A stretch of 64,000 nucleotides of DNA from UBA9659 sp965208605 (lineage in GTDB: Bacteria > Pseudomonadota > Gammaproteobacteria > Pseudomonadales > Azotimanducaceae). Each line of letters begins with the position of its first letter. The first letter of the stretch is position 1. Below the pieces are notes generated by a model. That model was not told the DNA's origin. It searched no databases and saw only the letters and a program-made list of their open reading frames with translations. This document shows positions 17,050-26,121 of this stretch, piece after piece. The stretch is taken from assembly GCA_965208605.1 (NCBI GenBank), contig OZ242345.1:2542001-2606000 (forward strand). The letters run 5' to 3'. The position numbers and the translations under genes are program-made.

Positions 17050-18515
17050 CCAGGGCTACCGGTCTGGGATGCCCGGCTCGGCGGCCTTGCGAGATGCCAA
17101 TCTGTTGCCTGTTGATATTGATGCGCGGTTCTCAAGAGGGTGGCTTCTTCAAAGTAGTTACCAATCAACTGGGCACCCAGGGGGAGCCCGGTCCCCTGCC
17201 CACTGGGCATAGACAGGGCCGGCAAGCCCGCAAGATTGCTGGCGGTGGTGAAAATATCCTGCTGATACATTGCCAGCGGGTCGTTAGACTTCTCGCCGAG
17301 GCGAAAGGCAGGGCCCGGAGTGGTGGGTGCCAATATGACATCAACCTGATTGAATGCGCACTCAAAATCATTTTTGATCAACCTTCGGATCTGCTGGGCT
17401 TTTTTGTAATAGGCATCGTAATAACCGGCCGACAGCGCGAAGGTGCCTACCAATATGCGGTGCTTCACCTCGGTACCAAAAGCTTCACTACGGGAGCGCT
17501 GATAGAGGTCTGCCAGATTGACCGGCTCCGGGCAGCGGTAGCCGTATCTCACCCCATCGTAGCGGGACAGATTGCTGGAACATTCCGCTGGCGCGATGAG
17601 GTAGTAGGCGGGGATGGCAAGGGGGGCACTCGGCAAGCTGAGTGGTTGGATGCTGGCACCCTCCTGTTCAAGTGTCTGGGCGACCTCAGTCATCATCTGT
17701 GCCATCTCGGCATCAAGGCTTGCCATATATTCCTCGCACAAGCCAATTTTTATGCCTTTGATGCCGTCATTCAGAGTCGCCATATAGTCATCAACGGGGT
17801 GCTCGGCAGATGTTGAATCGCGCCGATCGGAGCCCGCCATATAGCCTAGTAGCAAGGCACATTCTTCTGCCGAACGCGCCAGAGGTCCCGCTTGCTCCAG
17901 GCTAGACGCATAGGCAATCATGCCCCATCGGGACACCCGCCCGTAGGTTGGCTTCAAGCCGGTGATGCCACAAAAGGCAGCGGGTTGACGAATACTACCG
18001 CCGGTATCAGTGCCGGTTGCTGCACTGCAAAGCCCGGCGGCAACGGCAGCGGCGGAGCCCCCGGAAGAGCCGCCGGGCACATACTCAGGGTGCCATGGAT
18101 TCAGCACCTCGCCGTAATAACTGGTCTCGTTAGATGAGCCCATGGCGAACTCATCCATATTGGTCTTCCCCAGCATGATGGCCCCCGCACTGGCGAGTTT
18201 GGACACCACTGTGGCGTCATAAGGGGCAATGAAGTTGTGCAACATCCTGGAGCCGGCGGTGGTCAGCAGCCCCGCGGTACAAAAAATGTCCTTGTGCGCG
18301 ATGGGGATGCCGGCTAGGGGTTTGACCCTGCCCTTGGCTCTTTGTGCATCCACTTCTGCTGCCGCGTGCATTGCCTGGTCTTCGGTGAGGCTAATAAAGC
18401 AATTGAGTGCTTCCTGCTGGTGGATGTTTTGGAAGTAGGCAGAGACCAGTTCCAGAGTGGAGTATTCACCTCTGCGGAGATCCTCTATTTGTTGTGTCAG
18501 AGACCGGGTCAACAT
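17046..18515 (-). CDS. gatA: Aspartyl/glutamyl-tRNA amidotransferase subunit A
   Basis: The glutaminase subunit of GatCAB: it releases ammonia from glutamine and channels it to GatB. The amidase-signature catalytic triad is intact, with Lys75 (IPIAHKDIF), cis-Ser150 (GGSSGGSAAAVAAG) and Ser174 (TGTDTGGSIRQPA). Length (489) is normal. It starts nine bases after the gatC stop and ends overlapping gatB. Confidence 0.97.
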   Translation of the reverse strand: MLTRSLTQQIEDLRRGEYSTLELVSAYFQNIHQQEALNCFISLTEDQAMHAAAEVDAQRAKGRVKPLAGIPIAHKDIFCTAGLLTTAGSRMLHNFIAPYDATVVSKLASAGAIMLGKTNMDEFAMGSSNETSYYGEVLNPWHPEYVPGGSSGGSAAAVAAGLCSAATGTDTGGSIRQPAAFCGITGLKPTYGRVSRWGMIAYASSLEQAGPLARSAEECALLLGYMAGSDRRDSTSAEHPVDDYMATLNDGIKGIKIGLCEEYMASLDAEMAQMMTEVAQTLEQEGASIQPLSLPSAPLAIPAYYLIAPAECSSNLSRYDGVRYGYRCPEPVNLADLYQRSRSEAFGTEVKHRILVGTFALSAGYYDAYYKKAQQIRRLIKNDFECAFNQVDVILAPTTPGPAFRLGEKSNDPLAMYQQDIFTTASNLAGLPALSMPSGQGTGLPLGAQLIGNYFEEATLLRTAHQYQQATDWHLARPPSRASQTGSPG

Positions 18516-18523
18516 CTTCTGGA

Positions 18524-18811
18524 CTACTCAACCACTCGGGGTACGAGATACAAGCCCTCTTCGGTATGCGGGCTGAGTGTCTGGAAAAGCTCGCGTTGAT
18601 CGGCTTCGGTGATAGCGTCTGGTCTGAGTGTCTGGGTTGCATCTAAGGGGTTGGATACCGGCGCTAAGTGGCTGGTGTCTATGGATTGTAATTGCTCTGC
18701 CAGGTCAAGGATATTTTCCATGCCCTCGGCAAGGTCGGCAAGGTCATGCTCGGACACCCTGAGCTGGGCAAGTTCGGCAATGTTGTTGACTAGTTTCGGG
18801 GTGATTTTCAT
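18524..18811 (-). CDS. gatC: Aspartyl/glutamyl-tRNA amidotransferase subunit C
   Basis: A 95-residue protein that wraps GatA and stabilises the complex. It shows VNNIAELAQLRVSEHDLADL, the central VSNPLDATQTLRPDAIT and the usual C-terminal EGLYLVPRVVE. The frame is open for another 140 codons upstream, but that part crosses a dispersed repeat and then runs antisense to proA, so the ATG at 18811 is the start. Order gatC-gatA-gatB is standard. Confidence 0.95.
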   Translation of the reverse strand: MKITPKLVNNIAELAQLRVSEHDLADLAEGMENILDLAEQLQSIDTSHLAPVSNPLDATQTLRPDAITEADQRELFQTLSPHTEEGLYLVPRVVE

Positions 18812-18864
18812 AAGATATGGCACTCCAGTGGGTTGATAATCAGGGATTGTACATAAGCCAGTCC

Positions 18865-19000
18865 GCGCTGTCAGGATCAAAGAAGGCGGGAATCCGGTTG
18901 ATGTATAAATGCCCCACAGCGGGTTGCCTTTGTTCCTCTGGATTCCTGCCTGCGGCAAGAGGACAAGCTCGAGAATGACGGCGCGGGGCGGCACAAGCTG
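18865..19000. repeat. Dispersed repeat copy between gatC and proA
   Basis: A GTCAGGATCAAAG-type unit (about 18868-18890), an inverted GCCTTTGTTCCTCTGGATTC arm (18926-18945) and a segment complementary to the CGTCATTCTCGAGCTTG unit (about 18964-18983). It separates the divergent gatC and proA starts, so promoters for both must lie within or beside it. Confidence 0.65.
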
Positions 19001-19088
19001 CCTGGTTTTTGTTACAGTAGCCCTTCTTGATGCTATTTTTTGACATGACTTCTTAAGACTAGTTCCTGACAATAGTGAGTTATAGCTG

Positions 19089-20354
19089 ATGACGGGCACC
19101 GAATCTATGTTGCAGCGGGGCATGGCGGCGCGTGAGGCCTCGGCGGTCCTTGCGCATGCCACAACAGCAGTAAAGAACCAAGCACTGCTGGCGATCGCTG
19201 AGGTCATGCGGGGGCGGCAGACACAACTGCTCGCCGCCAATGAACAAGACCTGGCAGCCGCTCAGGCAGCCCAACTGAGCACGTCGCTCCTGGAGCGATT
19301 GCGGCTTACCGAGGCAAGCATTGCGGGCATGTTGGAAGGTCTCTCTCAGGTCGCCGCGCTTGAGGACCCGGTGGGTGAGCTCAGCGGCATGGCTTATCGC
19401 CCTAATGGACTTCAGGTGGGCAAGATGAGAGTGCCCCTAGGGGTCATTGGGGTCATCTACGAATCTCGGCCGAATGTCACTATTGACGCCGCTAGTTTGT
19501 GTCTCAAGTCTGGCAATGCGGTCATTTTGCGCGGCGGCTCCGAGGCAATTCACTCCAATCTCGCGCTAGCAGACTGTATTACCGAGGGGCTGAGCCGTGC
19601 TGGCCTGCCCGAGGCAAGCATCCAGGTCATCAAGGACCCAGACCGAGCCCTGGTGGGGCAACTTATCAAGATGAATGAGTATGTGGATGTCATTATACCG
19701 AGAGGGGGTAAGGCACTGATTGAGCGGATTGCAGCAGAATCAACCCTGGCAGTCATCAAGCATCTTGATGGGGTCTGCCATGTCTATGTAGATGCGGATG
19801 CGAATCGGGACATGGCGCACAAGATTGCACTCAACGCCAAGACCCAGAGTTATGCGGTGTGTAACGCGATGGAAACGCTCTTAGTTGAGCAGTTGATTGC
19901 CGCGCAACTCTTGCCCGGCCTGGCAACCGAGTTGATTGAACGGGGTGTTGAATTGAGAGGCTGTGAGCAGAGTCTTGAGTTGCTTGCCGGGCATTGTCAG
20001 ATTACCGCGGCACAGGAAGAAGACTGGTACACCGAATATCTGGCACCTATCTTGTCTATTAGAGTCGTCTCAGGTCTGGAAGAGGCGATAGCGCATATCA
20101 ATCATTACGGGTCCCAACATACGGACACCATAGTGACGGAAAACTACACCCGGGGCCGGCAGTTCCTGCGAGCAGTGGATTCAAGTTCGGTGATGCTCAA
20201 CGCCTCGCCCCGCTTGGCAGATGGCTTTGAATATGGATTGGGGGCAGAGATGGGCATTTCCACAGACAAGTTACATGTGAGGGGACCCGTGGGGCTTGAA
20301 GGCCTCACCACTCAGAAGTTTGTTGTCTTCGGAGATGGTCAGCTCCGTCAATGA
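19089..20354 (+). CDS. proA: Glutamate-5-semialdehyde dehydrogenase (gamma-glutamyl phosphate reductase)
   Basis: Second step of proline synthesis: NADPH reduction of glutamyl-5-phosphate. The 421-residue protein has the aldehyde-dehydrogenase fold with GVIGVIYESRPNVT, ILRGGSEAIHSN, IPRGGKALI and the active-site Cys258 in SYAVCNAMETLLV; it ends in GLEGLTTQKFVVFGDGQ. In Pseudomonas and many relatives proA is followed by nadD and rsfS; here rsfS follows directly. Confidence 0.96.
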   Translation: MTGTESMLQRGMAAREASAVLAHATTAVKNQALLAIAEVMRGRQTQLLAANEQDLAAAQAAQLSTSLLERLRLTEASIAGMLEGLSQVAALEDPVGELSGMAYRPNGLQVGKMRVPLGVIGVIYESRPNVTIDAASLCLKSGNAVILRGGSEAIHSNLALADCITEGLSRAGLPEASIQVIKDPDRALVGQLIKMNEYVDVIIPRGGKALIERIAAESTLAVIKHLDGVCHVYVDADANRDMAHKIALNAKTQSYAVCNAMETLLVEQLIAAQLLPGLATELIERGVELRGCEQSLELLAGHCQITAAQEEDWYTEYLAPILSIRVVSGLEEAIAHINHYGSQHTDTIVTENYTRGRQFLRAVDSSSVMLNASPRLADGFEYGLGAEMGISTDKLHVRGPVGLEGLTTQKFVVFGDGQLRQ

Positions 20355-20404
20355 TGTTTGTGTTCACTAATTTGATGACAAACTTGAATAGTATCATTGA
20401 CTTG
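20353..20404 (+). repeat. Inverted repeat copy A (partner at 28168-28219)
   Basis: About 52 bp starting at the proA stop codon and nearly identical in reverse complement to 28168-28219. The shared blocks include TTTGTGTTCAC and the uninterrupted GATGACAAACTTGAATAGTA (continuing TCA). The two copies flank the rsfS-lipB block. Confidence 0.8.
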
Positions 20405-20486
20405 CTAGCATGAGACAGAACAGTAGCCCGCTTGTATAATGAAGCACTTTTGTAATGCACCACTTTTGTAATGAATCACTCTCGTA

Positions 20487-20861
20487 ATGAACCAGAGTAT
20501 GGATAGCAAAGCCATCACCAGGCTGGTGCTTGAAGCCCTTGAAGAGGTCAAGGCAGTTGCCCCCGTGTTATTGGATGTCCGGGAACAGACCGATATAACA
20601 GACTATATGTTGGTGGCGAGTGGTAGCACTAATCGCCAGGTCAAGGCACTGGCGGCCCGGGTCATTGATAGCGCCAAGGTAGCTGAGCTCAACGTCATAG
20701 GTGTTGAGGGATTGGAAGACGCGGGCTGGGTATTGATTGATCTGGGTGATGTGTTGGTGCATGTCATGTTACCGACTCTGCGAGAACTCTATGACTTGGA
20801 AAGTTTATGGAGCCTGGTGCCGACGAAGCCCAACAGTTATGAAACCCAGCAACAGCTATGA
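20487..20861 (+). CDS. rsfS: Ribosomal silencing factor RsfS (Iojap family)
   Basis: A 124-residue protein that binds ribosomal protein uL14 and blocks subunit joining during starvation. ITDYMLVASGSTNRQVKALA and DAGWVLIDLGDVLVHVMLP are the family core, with the usual LRELYDLESLW near the end. It is followed by an extra tail NSYETQQQL whose codons begin a short tandem repeat (AGTTATGA copies, 20837-20893). Start may be 20487 or the in-frame ATG at 20499. The sequence before it is itself a tandem repeat of a 16-bp CACTTTTGTAATG-containing unit (about 20443-20490). nadD and rlmH, usual neighbours, are absent. Confidence 0.92.
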   Translation: MNQSMDSKAITRLVLEALEEVKAVAPVLLDVREQTDITDYMLVASGSTNRQVKALAARVIDSAKVAELNVIGVEGLEDAGWVLIDLGDVLVHVMLPTLRELYDLESLWSLVPTKPNSYETQQQL

Positions 20862-20889
20862 CTCTGGTAGTTATGAGACCGATAGTTAT

Positions 20890-20980
20890 GAGATTGCCTT
20901 TGTTCCTCTGGATTCCCGTCACCCCAGTCACCCCAGCCGATGGCTGTGATGACTGGAGTGACGAGAATGACGGCGGAAGA
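20890..20980. repeat. Dispersed repeat copy with stem-loop before mrdA
   Basis: An inverted GCCTTTGTTCCTCTGGATTC arm (20896-20915) followed by a 45-base stem-loop (20918-20962, loop GAT) of the same family as 7450-7494 and 12185-12231. It occupies the place where rlmH would normally lie. Confidence 0.7.
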
Positions 20981-21024
20981 ATGACTAGTCGCTTGTTATC
21001 CCCTGTTTGGAATGATCTAAGAAG

Positions 21025-23025
21025 ATGGTGACCTCACTAGTCATAAAGAACCGCGGTGTGGAACGCAAAATGCATGCTAAACGCATGCTCGTAGGTGTCG
21101 CCATCCTATTGCTGCTGACCCTGGTGCTGGTGGCGAGATTATTCTATCTACAGGTCTTGCAGCAGGATACCTACAGTATTCTGGCTGATGAGAACCGAAT
21201 CAGAGTGGCACCCTTGCCACCCCCCCGGGGGCTGATTTATGACCGAAATGGGGTCCTCGTCGCGGAGAGTGCTCCCTCATTCAATCTCACTATTGCCATT
21301 GATCAGATTGATGACCTTGAGGCACGGCTAGATAAGCTGCAGCAGATGATGGATGTGTCCGAAGCGGACCTCAAGGCATTTAAGAAACGTATGCAGCATC
21401 GGCAATATCAGTTCCATCCCGTGCCTATTTTGTTTGGCTTGAGCGAAGAAGAGCAGGCGAAATACAGTGTCAATAAGTTTTCTATGCCGGGAGTGACGCT
21501 CGAGGCGCAGCGCGTTAGATACTATCCTCTGGGGGCATTGACCGCGCATGCAGTAGGTGCCGTGCGCCGTATCAGTAGCCAGGATGCTGCCCGGCTCAGC
21601 CCGGTTGCCTATGCGGGCACTCACTATCTGGGCAAGACCGGGGTGGAGAAATTCTATGAGCAGGAGCTCCTCGGCAAGGTGGGTTATCAAGAGGTAGAAG
21701 TGGATGTCTATGGTCGGCCCATCCGGATTTTAGACGCCAGCTCGCCCATGCCCGGCAAGAATCTCATCCTGCATCTTGATACTTCCTTACAGCAGGCGGC
21801 AAGTGATGCCCTGGGGGAAGGGCGCCGGGGTGTCGTGGTCGCGATTGAACCTAAAACCGGCGGTATCCTGGCACTGGTCAGTCAACCTAGCTACGACCCC
21901 AATCTCTTTGTGGCCGGCATTGAATGGGAGGCCTTTGAAGCACTGAAAGCCTCGCAAGATGCACCCCTGTTCAATCGGGCCATGCAAGGCCAGTACGAAC
22001 CGGGGTCCACCCTCAAACCGGCCTTGGCACTGATTGGTCTGCTGACGGATACCCTGGATCCAGAAGCGACCATTGATGACCTGGGCTGGTATCAAATACC
22101 CGGCAATCCGCGCATCTATCGGGACTGGAACTGGAGCCGGTCCAACCCCGGTGGGCACGGCCGGGTAGATATGGCAAAAGCGATCTATCGGTCCTGCAAT
22201 GTGTACTTCTACGACCTTGCCTTCAATCTAGGCATAGAGCGGATCAACCAGCATCTCCCCAGTTTTGGGTTTGGTGCTAACACCATGCTTGACCTGCCAG
22301 AAGCCTACAAAGGCTTGGTACCTTCCCCGGAGTGGAAGCTACAGACTCGAGACAGCACTTGGTTTATGGGAGATACGGTCAATGTTGGCATTGGCCAGGG
22401 AGATCTACTGGTTACGCCCTTGCAGATGGCAACTCTGGCGGCACTGATTGCCAATCGTGGGCACTGGGTCGCACCCAGAATGTTAAAGTCCGGTAGCGAC
22501 CTCTTGCCAGAATCAACCCCCCATCAACCGGCAACTATAAAGAATCTATCCCCCATGGACTGGGACCGGGTGATTGGTGCTATGCAGCAGGTGGTGCACC
22601 GAGGCAATCGGGAGTACGGCGAGAATGGCACCGCCTGGGCATACATAGGCATTGATATTCCCTATCGGATGGCCGGTAAATCAGGCACTGCCCAGGTGGT
22701 TGGCATAGCCCAGGATGCGGAATACGACGAGCAGGAACTCCCCGAGAGACACAGAAAGCATGCCTGGTTTATTGCTTTTGCGCCGGTGGATGATCCACAG
22801 ATTGCGCTGGCGGTCCTGGTGGAAAATGGCGGTGGCGGGAGTGAGGTAGCCGCGCCGGTTGCCCGGGCAGTGCTGGATCACTATTTATTGAAGAAGCAAC
22901 TATTGAAAAAAGCGCTATCTAAGAAAACGCTATGGAAACCCCCAAAGCAGTCGCCCTATGTGCAAGCATTGGCACCGGTGCGCCCCCCTGCGCCCCCTCC
23001 TGCGAAAGCCGATGAACTGGACTGA
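21025..23025 (+). CDS. mrdA: Penicillin-binding protein 2 (elongation transpeptidase)
   Basis: The transpeptidase of the rod-shape elongasome. One N-terminal membrane segment (~20-42) is followed by the dimerisation domain and the transpeptidase domain with Ser328-x-x-Lys331 (EPGSTLKPA), Ser390-Cys-Asn392 (RSCNVYFYDLA) and Lys552-Ser-Gly (AGKSGTAQVVG). RGLIYDRNGVLVA is the usual pedestal motif. After the domain the C-terminus has a lysine-rich short-repeat insertion (KKQLLKKALSKKTLWK, DNA about 22891-22938) before a proline-rich end. rodA begins inside the 3' end (14-base overlap), giving coupled expression of the PBP2-RodA pair. Confidence 0.96.
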   Translation: MVTSLVIKNRGVERKMHAKRMLVGVAILLLLTLVLVARLFYLQVLQQDTYSILADENRIRVAPLPPPRGLIYDRNGVLVAESAPSFNLTIAIDQIDDLEARLDKLQQMMDVSEADLKAFKKRMQHRQYQFHPVPILFGLSEEEQAKYSVNKFSMPGVTLEAQRVRYYPLGALTAHAVGAVRRISSQDAARLSPVAYAGTHYLGKTGVEKFYEQELLGKVGYQEVEVDVYGRPIRILDASSPMPGKNLILHLDTSLQQAASDALGEGRRGVVVAIEPKTGGILALVSQPSYDPNLFVAGIEWEAFEALKASQDAPLFNRAMQGQYEPGSTLKPALALIGLLTDTLDPEATIDDLGWYQIPGNPRIYRDWNWSRSNPGGHGRVDMAKAIYRSCNVYFYDLAFNLGIERINQHLPSFGFGANTMLDLPEAYKGLVPSPEWKLQTRDSTWFMGDTVNVGIGQGDLLVTPLQMATLAALIANRGHWVAPRMLKSGSDLLPESTPHQPATIKNLSPMDWDRVIGAMQQVVHRGNREYGENGTAWAYIGIDIPYRMAGKSGTAQVVGIAQDAEYDEQELPERHRKHAWFIAFAPVDDPQIALAVLVENGGGGSEVAAPVARAVLDHYLLKKQLLKKALSKKTLWKPPKQSPYVQALAPVRPPAPPPAKADELD

Positions 23026-24133
23026 TACCAAGCAACTCCGAGATGCTGGGACGAGTGCGGACCGATGGTTCCATCTGGATATCCCCCTGTTGCTGTTGCT
23101 GCTGGTCGTATCTGCTTTTGGCTTGTTGATTCTGTACAGTGCCGCTGAGCAGCAGTTAGCGCCGGTCATTGCTCAGGCTTGGAAGCTACTCATCGGCCTA
23201 GGGGTCATGCTTGTTATGGCGCATATTTCGCCGATGGTGTTTCTCCGGCTTGCTCCCTGGGCATTCATTATTGGGGTGGCACTGCTGGTCTCGGTGGAAT
23301 TTTTGGGGGATGAAATTAAAGGCTCACGGCGCTGGTTGCATATCGGTCATTGGGTGTACTTCCAGCCATCGGAATTGATGAAACTACTGCTCCCCATGCT
23401 GCTTGCCTGGTATTACAACGACCGACATCTCCCCCCGTCCCCCCAGTCTTTGTTTGTGTTCCTGGCGCTTATTGGCGGGCTGGTCTTCCTGGTCGCGGCT
23501 CAGCCTGATCTGGGCACCGCGTTGATCATCGGTGCCTCGGGTATGTTTGTGCTCTTTTTGACGGGCATTCCCTGGCGAGTTGTATTTTTCTCCCTGGGGG
23601 CGAGCGTCATTTCTCTGCCGCTCCTTTGGTTTGCCTTGCGGGACTACCAGCAGCAGCGAATCCTGATCCTATTGGACCCGGAAGGCTCGCCCCTGGGGGC
23701 CGGCTGGAATATCATTCAATCCAAGACGGCAATTGGTTCTGGCGGTTTGTTTGGCAAGGGTTTGTTTGCCGGGACCCAGTCTCACTATGGCTTTCTACCG
23801 GAACGCCAGACGGATTTCATCATCGCGGTGATCGGTGAAGAACTAGGCCTCGTGGGCATTCTCTTCCTGTTATTCCTGTATCTTGCTTTGGCGGCGAGAG
23901 GGGTCTTTATATCAATCACCATGCGGGACACTTTTGGGAGGCTGCTATCCGGAAGCATTGCCTTTGCTTTTTTTGTCTATGTGTTAATCAATATCGGGAT
24001 GGTCAGTGGTATCCTGCCGGTGGTCGGTGTGCCCTTGCCGTTTGTGAGTTATGGCGGCTCTTCGATCCTGATTTTCTGTGCTGGCTTTGGTATTCTGATG
24101 TCTCTCCATACACATAGTAGACTGGTCTTGTGA
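23012..24133 (+). CDS. rodA: Peptidoglycan glycosyltransferase RodA
   Basis: SEDS-family polytopic membrane protein that polymerises lipid II in partnership with PBP2. Ten or so membrane segments; the family motifs FQPSELMKLLLPM, VAAQPDLGTALII, ERQTDFIIAVIGEELGLVG and VGVPLPFVSYGGSSI are all intact. I set the start at ATG 23012 (MNWTDTKQLRD), inside the mrdA 3' end; the frame is open further upstream but family length (about 370) fits this start. The stop overlaps the mltB start (GTGA). Confidence 0.96.
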   Translation: MNWTDTKQLRDAGTSADRWFHLDIPLLLLLLVVSAFGLLILYSAAEQQLAPVIAQAWKLLIGLGVMLVMAHISPMVFLRLAPWAFIIGVALLVSVEFLGDEIKGSRRWLHIGHWVYFQPSELMKLLLPMLLAWYYNDRHLPPSPQSLFVFLALIGGLVFLVAAQPDLGTALIIGASGMFVLFLTGIPWRVVFFSLGASVISLPLLWFALRDYQQQRILILLDPEGSPLGAGWNIIQSKTAIGSGGLFGKGLFAGTQSHYGFLPERQTDFIIAVIGEELGLVGILFLLFLYLALAARGVFISITMRDTFGRLLSGSIAFAFFVYVLINIGMVSGILPVVGVPLPFVSYGGSSILIFCAGFGILMSLHTHSRLVL

Positions 24134-25251
24134 AAAAAATACTGATCCGTTTGCTCCTGGGTCCTGCCTTACTGAGTCTGGTCTTGTGTGTTTCTAGCCC
24201 GGTTGTCGTTGCTACAATAAACGACAGCACTTCTAAAGAAGCCGCTTCTAAAGAACCCGCTTCTAAAGACCGCGCTTCTCAATACAGATATCCTAAAGGT
24301 CGCGCTGCTAAACCAGCCGCAACCAACATAGCCCTTCTAAACTATGCTGACCGCGAGGAGGTTAAAGCCTTCGCCGCCGCCCTGGCGGCAGAAGCCACCT
24401 TCAGCGAAGCCGAACTACTGGATTACTTCCGTCAAGCCCGGTATCAACAAAGCATCATTGATGCCATTACCCGCCCCGCGGAGAAGACACTCATCTGGGA
24501 GAAATACCGCGCTATCTTCCTCACTGAGCGGCGTCGCCGACAAGGCTCCGCTTTTATCCGGCGCTATAGAAAACCCCTAGAGGCTGCTTATGAGAAGTAT
24601 GGCGTGCCTGCCGTTATCATCGCCGCGGTCCTCGGTGTTGAGACAAGTTATGGGCGCAATAGAGGTAATTATCGTGTTCTGGATGCGCTGGTGACCCTGG
24701 GGTTTGATTATCCACCCCGGCAGGAATTTTTTCGCGAGGAGCTCCGGGAGCTCATCCTGCTAGCCGGGGAAGAGGGGCGGAAGATTACCCGCCTGAAAGG
24801 TTCCTATGCCGGTGCTATGGGCTGGGGGCAGTTCATCCCCAGCAGTTATCGGCATTATGCGGTGGACTTTGATGGCGATGGGCAGCGAGACATCTGGAAC
24901 AATCCCGTAGATGCCATAGGTAGCGTGGCGAACTATCTCAATCAACATGGTTGGCAGCGGGATGGTTTTATTGCCCTTGAGATGGAAACTGCCGATGTTG
25001 ATGCCCTGCGCGCCACCGATATTTTTAACCAGGGTCTAGCACCCAGCATTAGCCATGCAGCACTGAGTCAACTCGGGGTGTCGCAACTGCCGTCTCTGGC
25101 AGGTGATGAATTGCTTTCCCCCATGCGCTTGCAATTAGAAACGGGTCAGGAATACTGGCTGGGCGGTATGAATTTTTATGTCATCACGCGTTACAATCAC
25201 AGCAAATTATATGCTATGGCAGTGTTTCAACTCAGTGAAGTGCTGCGCTGA
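24130..25251 (+). CDS. mltB: Lytic murein transglycosylase B
   Basis: Cleaves the glycan backbone of peptidoglycan to 1,6-anhydro ends. The 373-residue protein starts with GTG overlapping the rodA stop, has a hydrophobic signal sequence (residues ~3-20; a Cys at 20 in VLC is a poor lipobox), then a linker made of a 15-bp tandem repeat (24226-24285) encoding (A)TSKEAASKEPASKDRASQY. The catalytic domain shows Glu171 in GVETSYGRNRGNY and GAMGWGQFIPSSY. Position after rodA and before rlpA is conserved in Pseudomonas-like genomes. Confidence 0.94.
   Translation: MKKILIRLLLGPALLSLVLCVSSPVVVATINDSTSKEAASKEPASKDRASQYRYPKGRAAKPAATNIALLNYADREEVKAFAAALAAEATFSEAELLDYFRQARYQQSIIDAITRPAEKTLIWEKYRAIFLTERRRRQGSAFIRRYRKPLEAAYEKYGVPAVIIAAVLGVETSYGRNRGNYRVLDALVTLGFDYPPRQEFFREELRELILLAGEEGRKITRLKGSYAGAMGWGQFIPSSYRHYAVDFDGDGQRDIWNNPVDAIGSVANYLNQHGWQRDGFIALEMETADVDALRATDIFNQGLAPSISHAALSQLGVSQLPSLAGDELLSPMRLQLETGQEYWLGGMNFYVITRYNHSKLYAMAVFQLSEVLR
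24226..24285. repeat. 15-bp tandem repeat in mltB linker
   Basis: Four 15-bp units, each with CTTCTAAAGA or a variant (24226, 24241, 24256, 24271), encoding serine/lysine-rich pentapeptides directly after the signal sequence. Confidence 0.9.
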
Positions 25252-25291
25252 GCCGGGCTTGCCCGCCAGTCAGCCTGAGGACCTGTGCATA

Positions 25292-26104
25292 GTGTACCCC
25301 GCTTACCCGTTGCCTATCTCGGCACTGCTACTCTTCCTGTTGCTCTACTCGCCCGCGGGGCTATCGGCTCGCTCGGCACAGGTTCAAGAAGAGGTTCATG
25401 CACAGGTTCAAGAAGAGGTTCATGCACAGGTTCAAGCAGAGCCGCATGAAAAGTATGAAGTCATGGGCAAGGTCTATCGTATTCTGCCTTCAAGCTGGGG
25501 TTATTGGGATATAGGTATAGCCTCCTGGTACGGGACCAAATTTCACGGTCGCTTAACTTCCCTCGGTGAGATTTACGACATGCATGGCATGACCGCGGCG
25601 CACACCGCATTGCCGCTGCCGACCCAGGTAAAAGTAACCAATCTGGACAACGGGAAGAGTGTCATGCTCCGGGTCAACGATCGGGGACCCTTTCACGAGG
25701 ATAGATTGATTGACTTGTCTTATGCTGCCGCCCAGGCACTTGGCTTCCAAAGTCAAGGCACAGTACCGGTGGTGGTGGAAGCATTGGATGCCATCAATCA
25801 TCCCGACAAGTATCTGGATATAATGCAACCTGATACCGAGCAACCGCATAAGAGTTCCGTCTATTTACAAGCGGGTGCATTTGCTGTTCAGCAGGGCGCA
25901 CTACAGCGGTTAGCGGCAGTGAGTGGGGTCTTACCCGCGTCAATCCCGGTGAGAATCCTGCGCACCGAGACCGAGGCCCAGGTCCTCCACAAGGTGTGGA
26001 TTGGACCCATCTGGGGCCGGGGTGAAGAGGATTCAGTGGCGGCTATAGTGGCAACTATGACGCGCCACAATCTGGGGAAGACATTGCAAGTCAAGGTAGA
26101 CTAG
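25292..26104 (+). CDS. rlpA: Septal ring lytic transglycosylase RlpA family protein
   Basis: Double-psi beta-barrel plus SPOR protein that acts on stem-free glycan strands at the septum. From the GTG at 25292 the protein has a strongly hydrophobic signal peptide, a glutamine/valine-rich repeat (24-bp units, 25379-25441, encoding QVQEEVHA copies), the barrel with GIASWYGTKFHGRLTSLGE and the acid-containing VNDRGPFHEDRLIDLS, and a C-terminal SPOR domain (VYLQAGAFAVQQGALQRLA). The frame is open upstream into mltB; GTG 25292 is chosen because the signal peptide starts there and TGAGGACC lies about a dozen bases upstream. A normal neighbour of mltB and dacA. Confidence 0.9.
   Translation: MYPAYPLPISALLLFLLLYSPAGLSARSAQVQEEVHAQVQEEVHAQVQAEPHEKYEVMGKVYRILPSSWGYWDIGIASWYGTKFHGRLTSLGEIYDMHGMTAAHTALPLPTQVKVTNLDNGKSVMLRVNDRGPFHEDRLIDLSYAAAQALGFQSQGTVPVVVEALDAINHPDKYLDIMQPDTEQPHKSSVYLQAGAFAVQQGALQRLAAVSGVLPASIPVRILRTETEAQVLHKVWIGPIWGRGEEDSVAAIVATMTRHNLGKTLQVKVD
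25379..25441. repeat. 24-bp tandem repeat in rlpA
   Basis: Two identical 24-bp units beginning CAGGTTCAAGAAGAGGTTCA (25379, 25403) and a partial third (25427). Confidence 0.92.
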
Positions 26105-26121
26105 ATCATGAAGGAGACGCC

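Noticed and set aside
18812..19240. N-terminal extension of gatC to 238 residues
   Set aside because: The extra part is antisense to proA and a dispersed repeat; GatC is normally about 95 residues.
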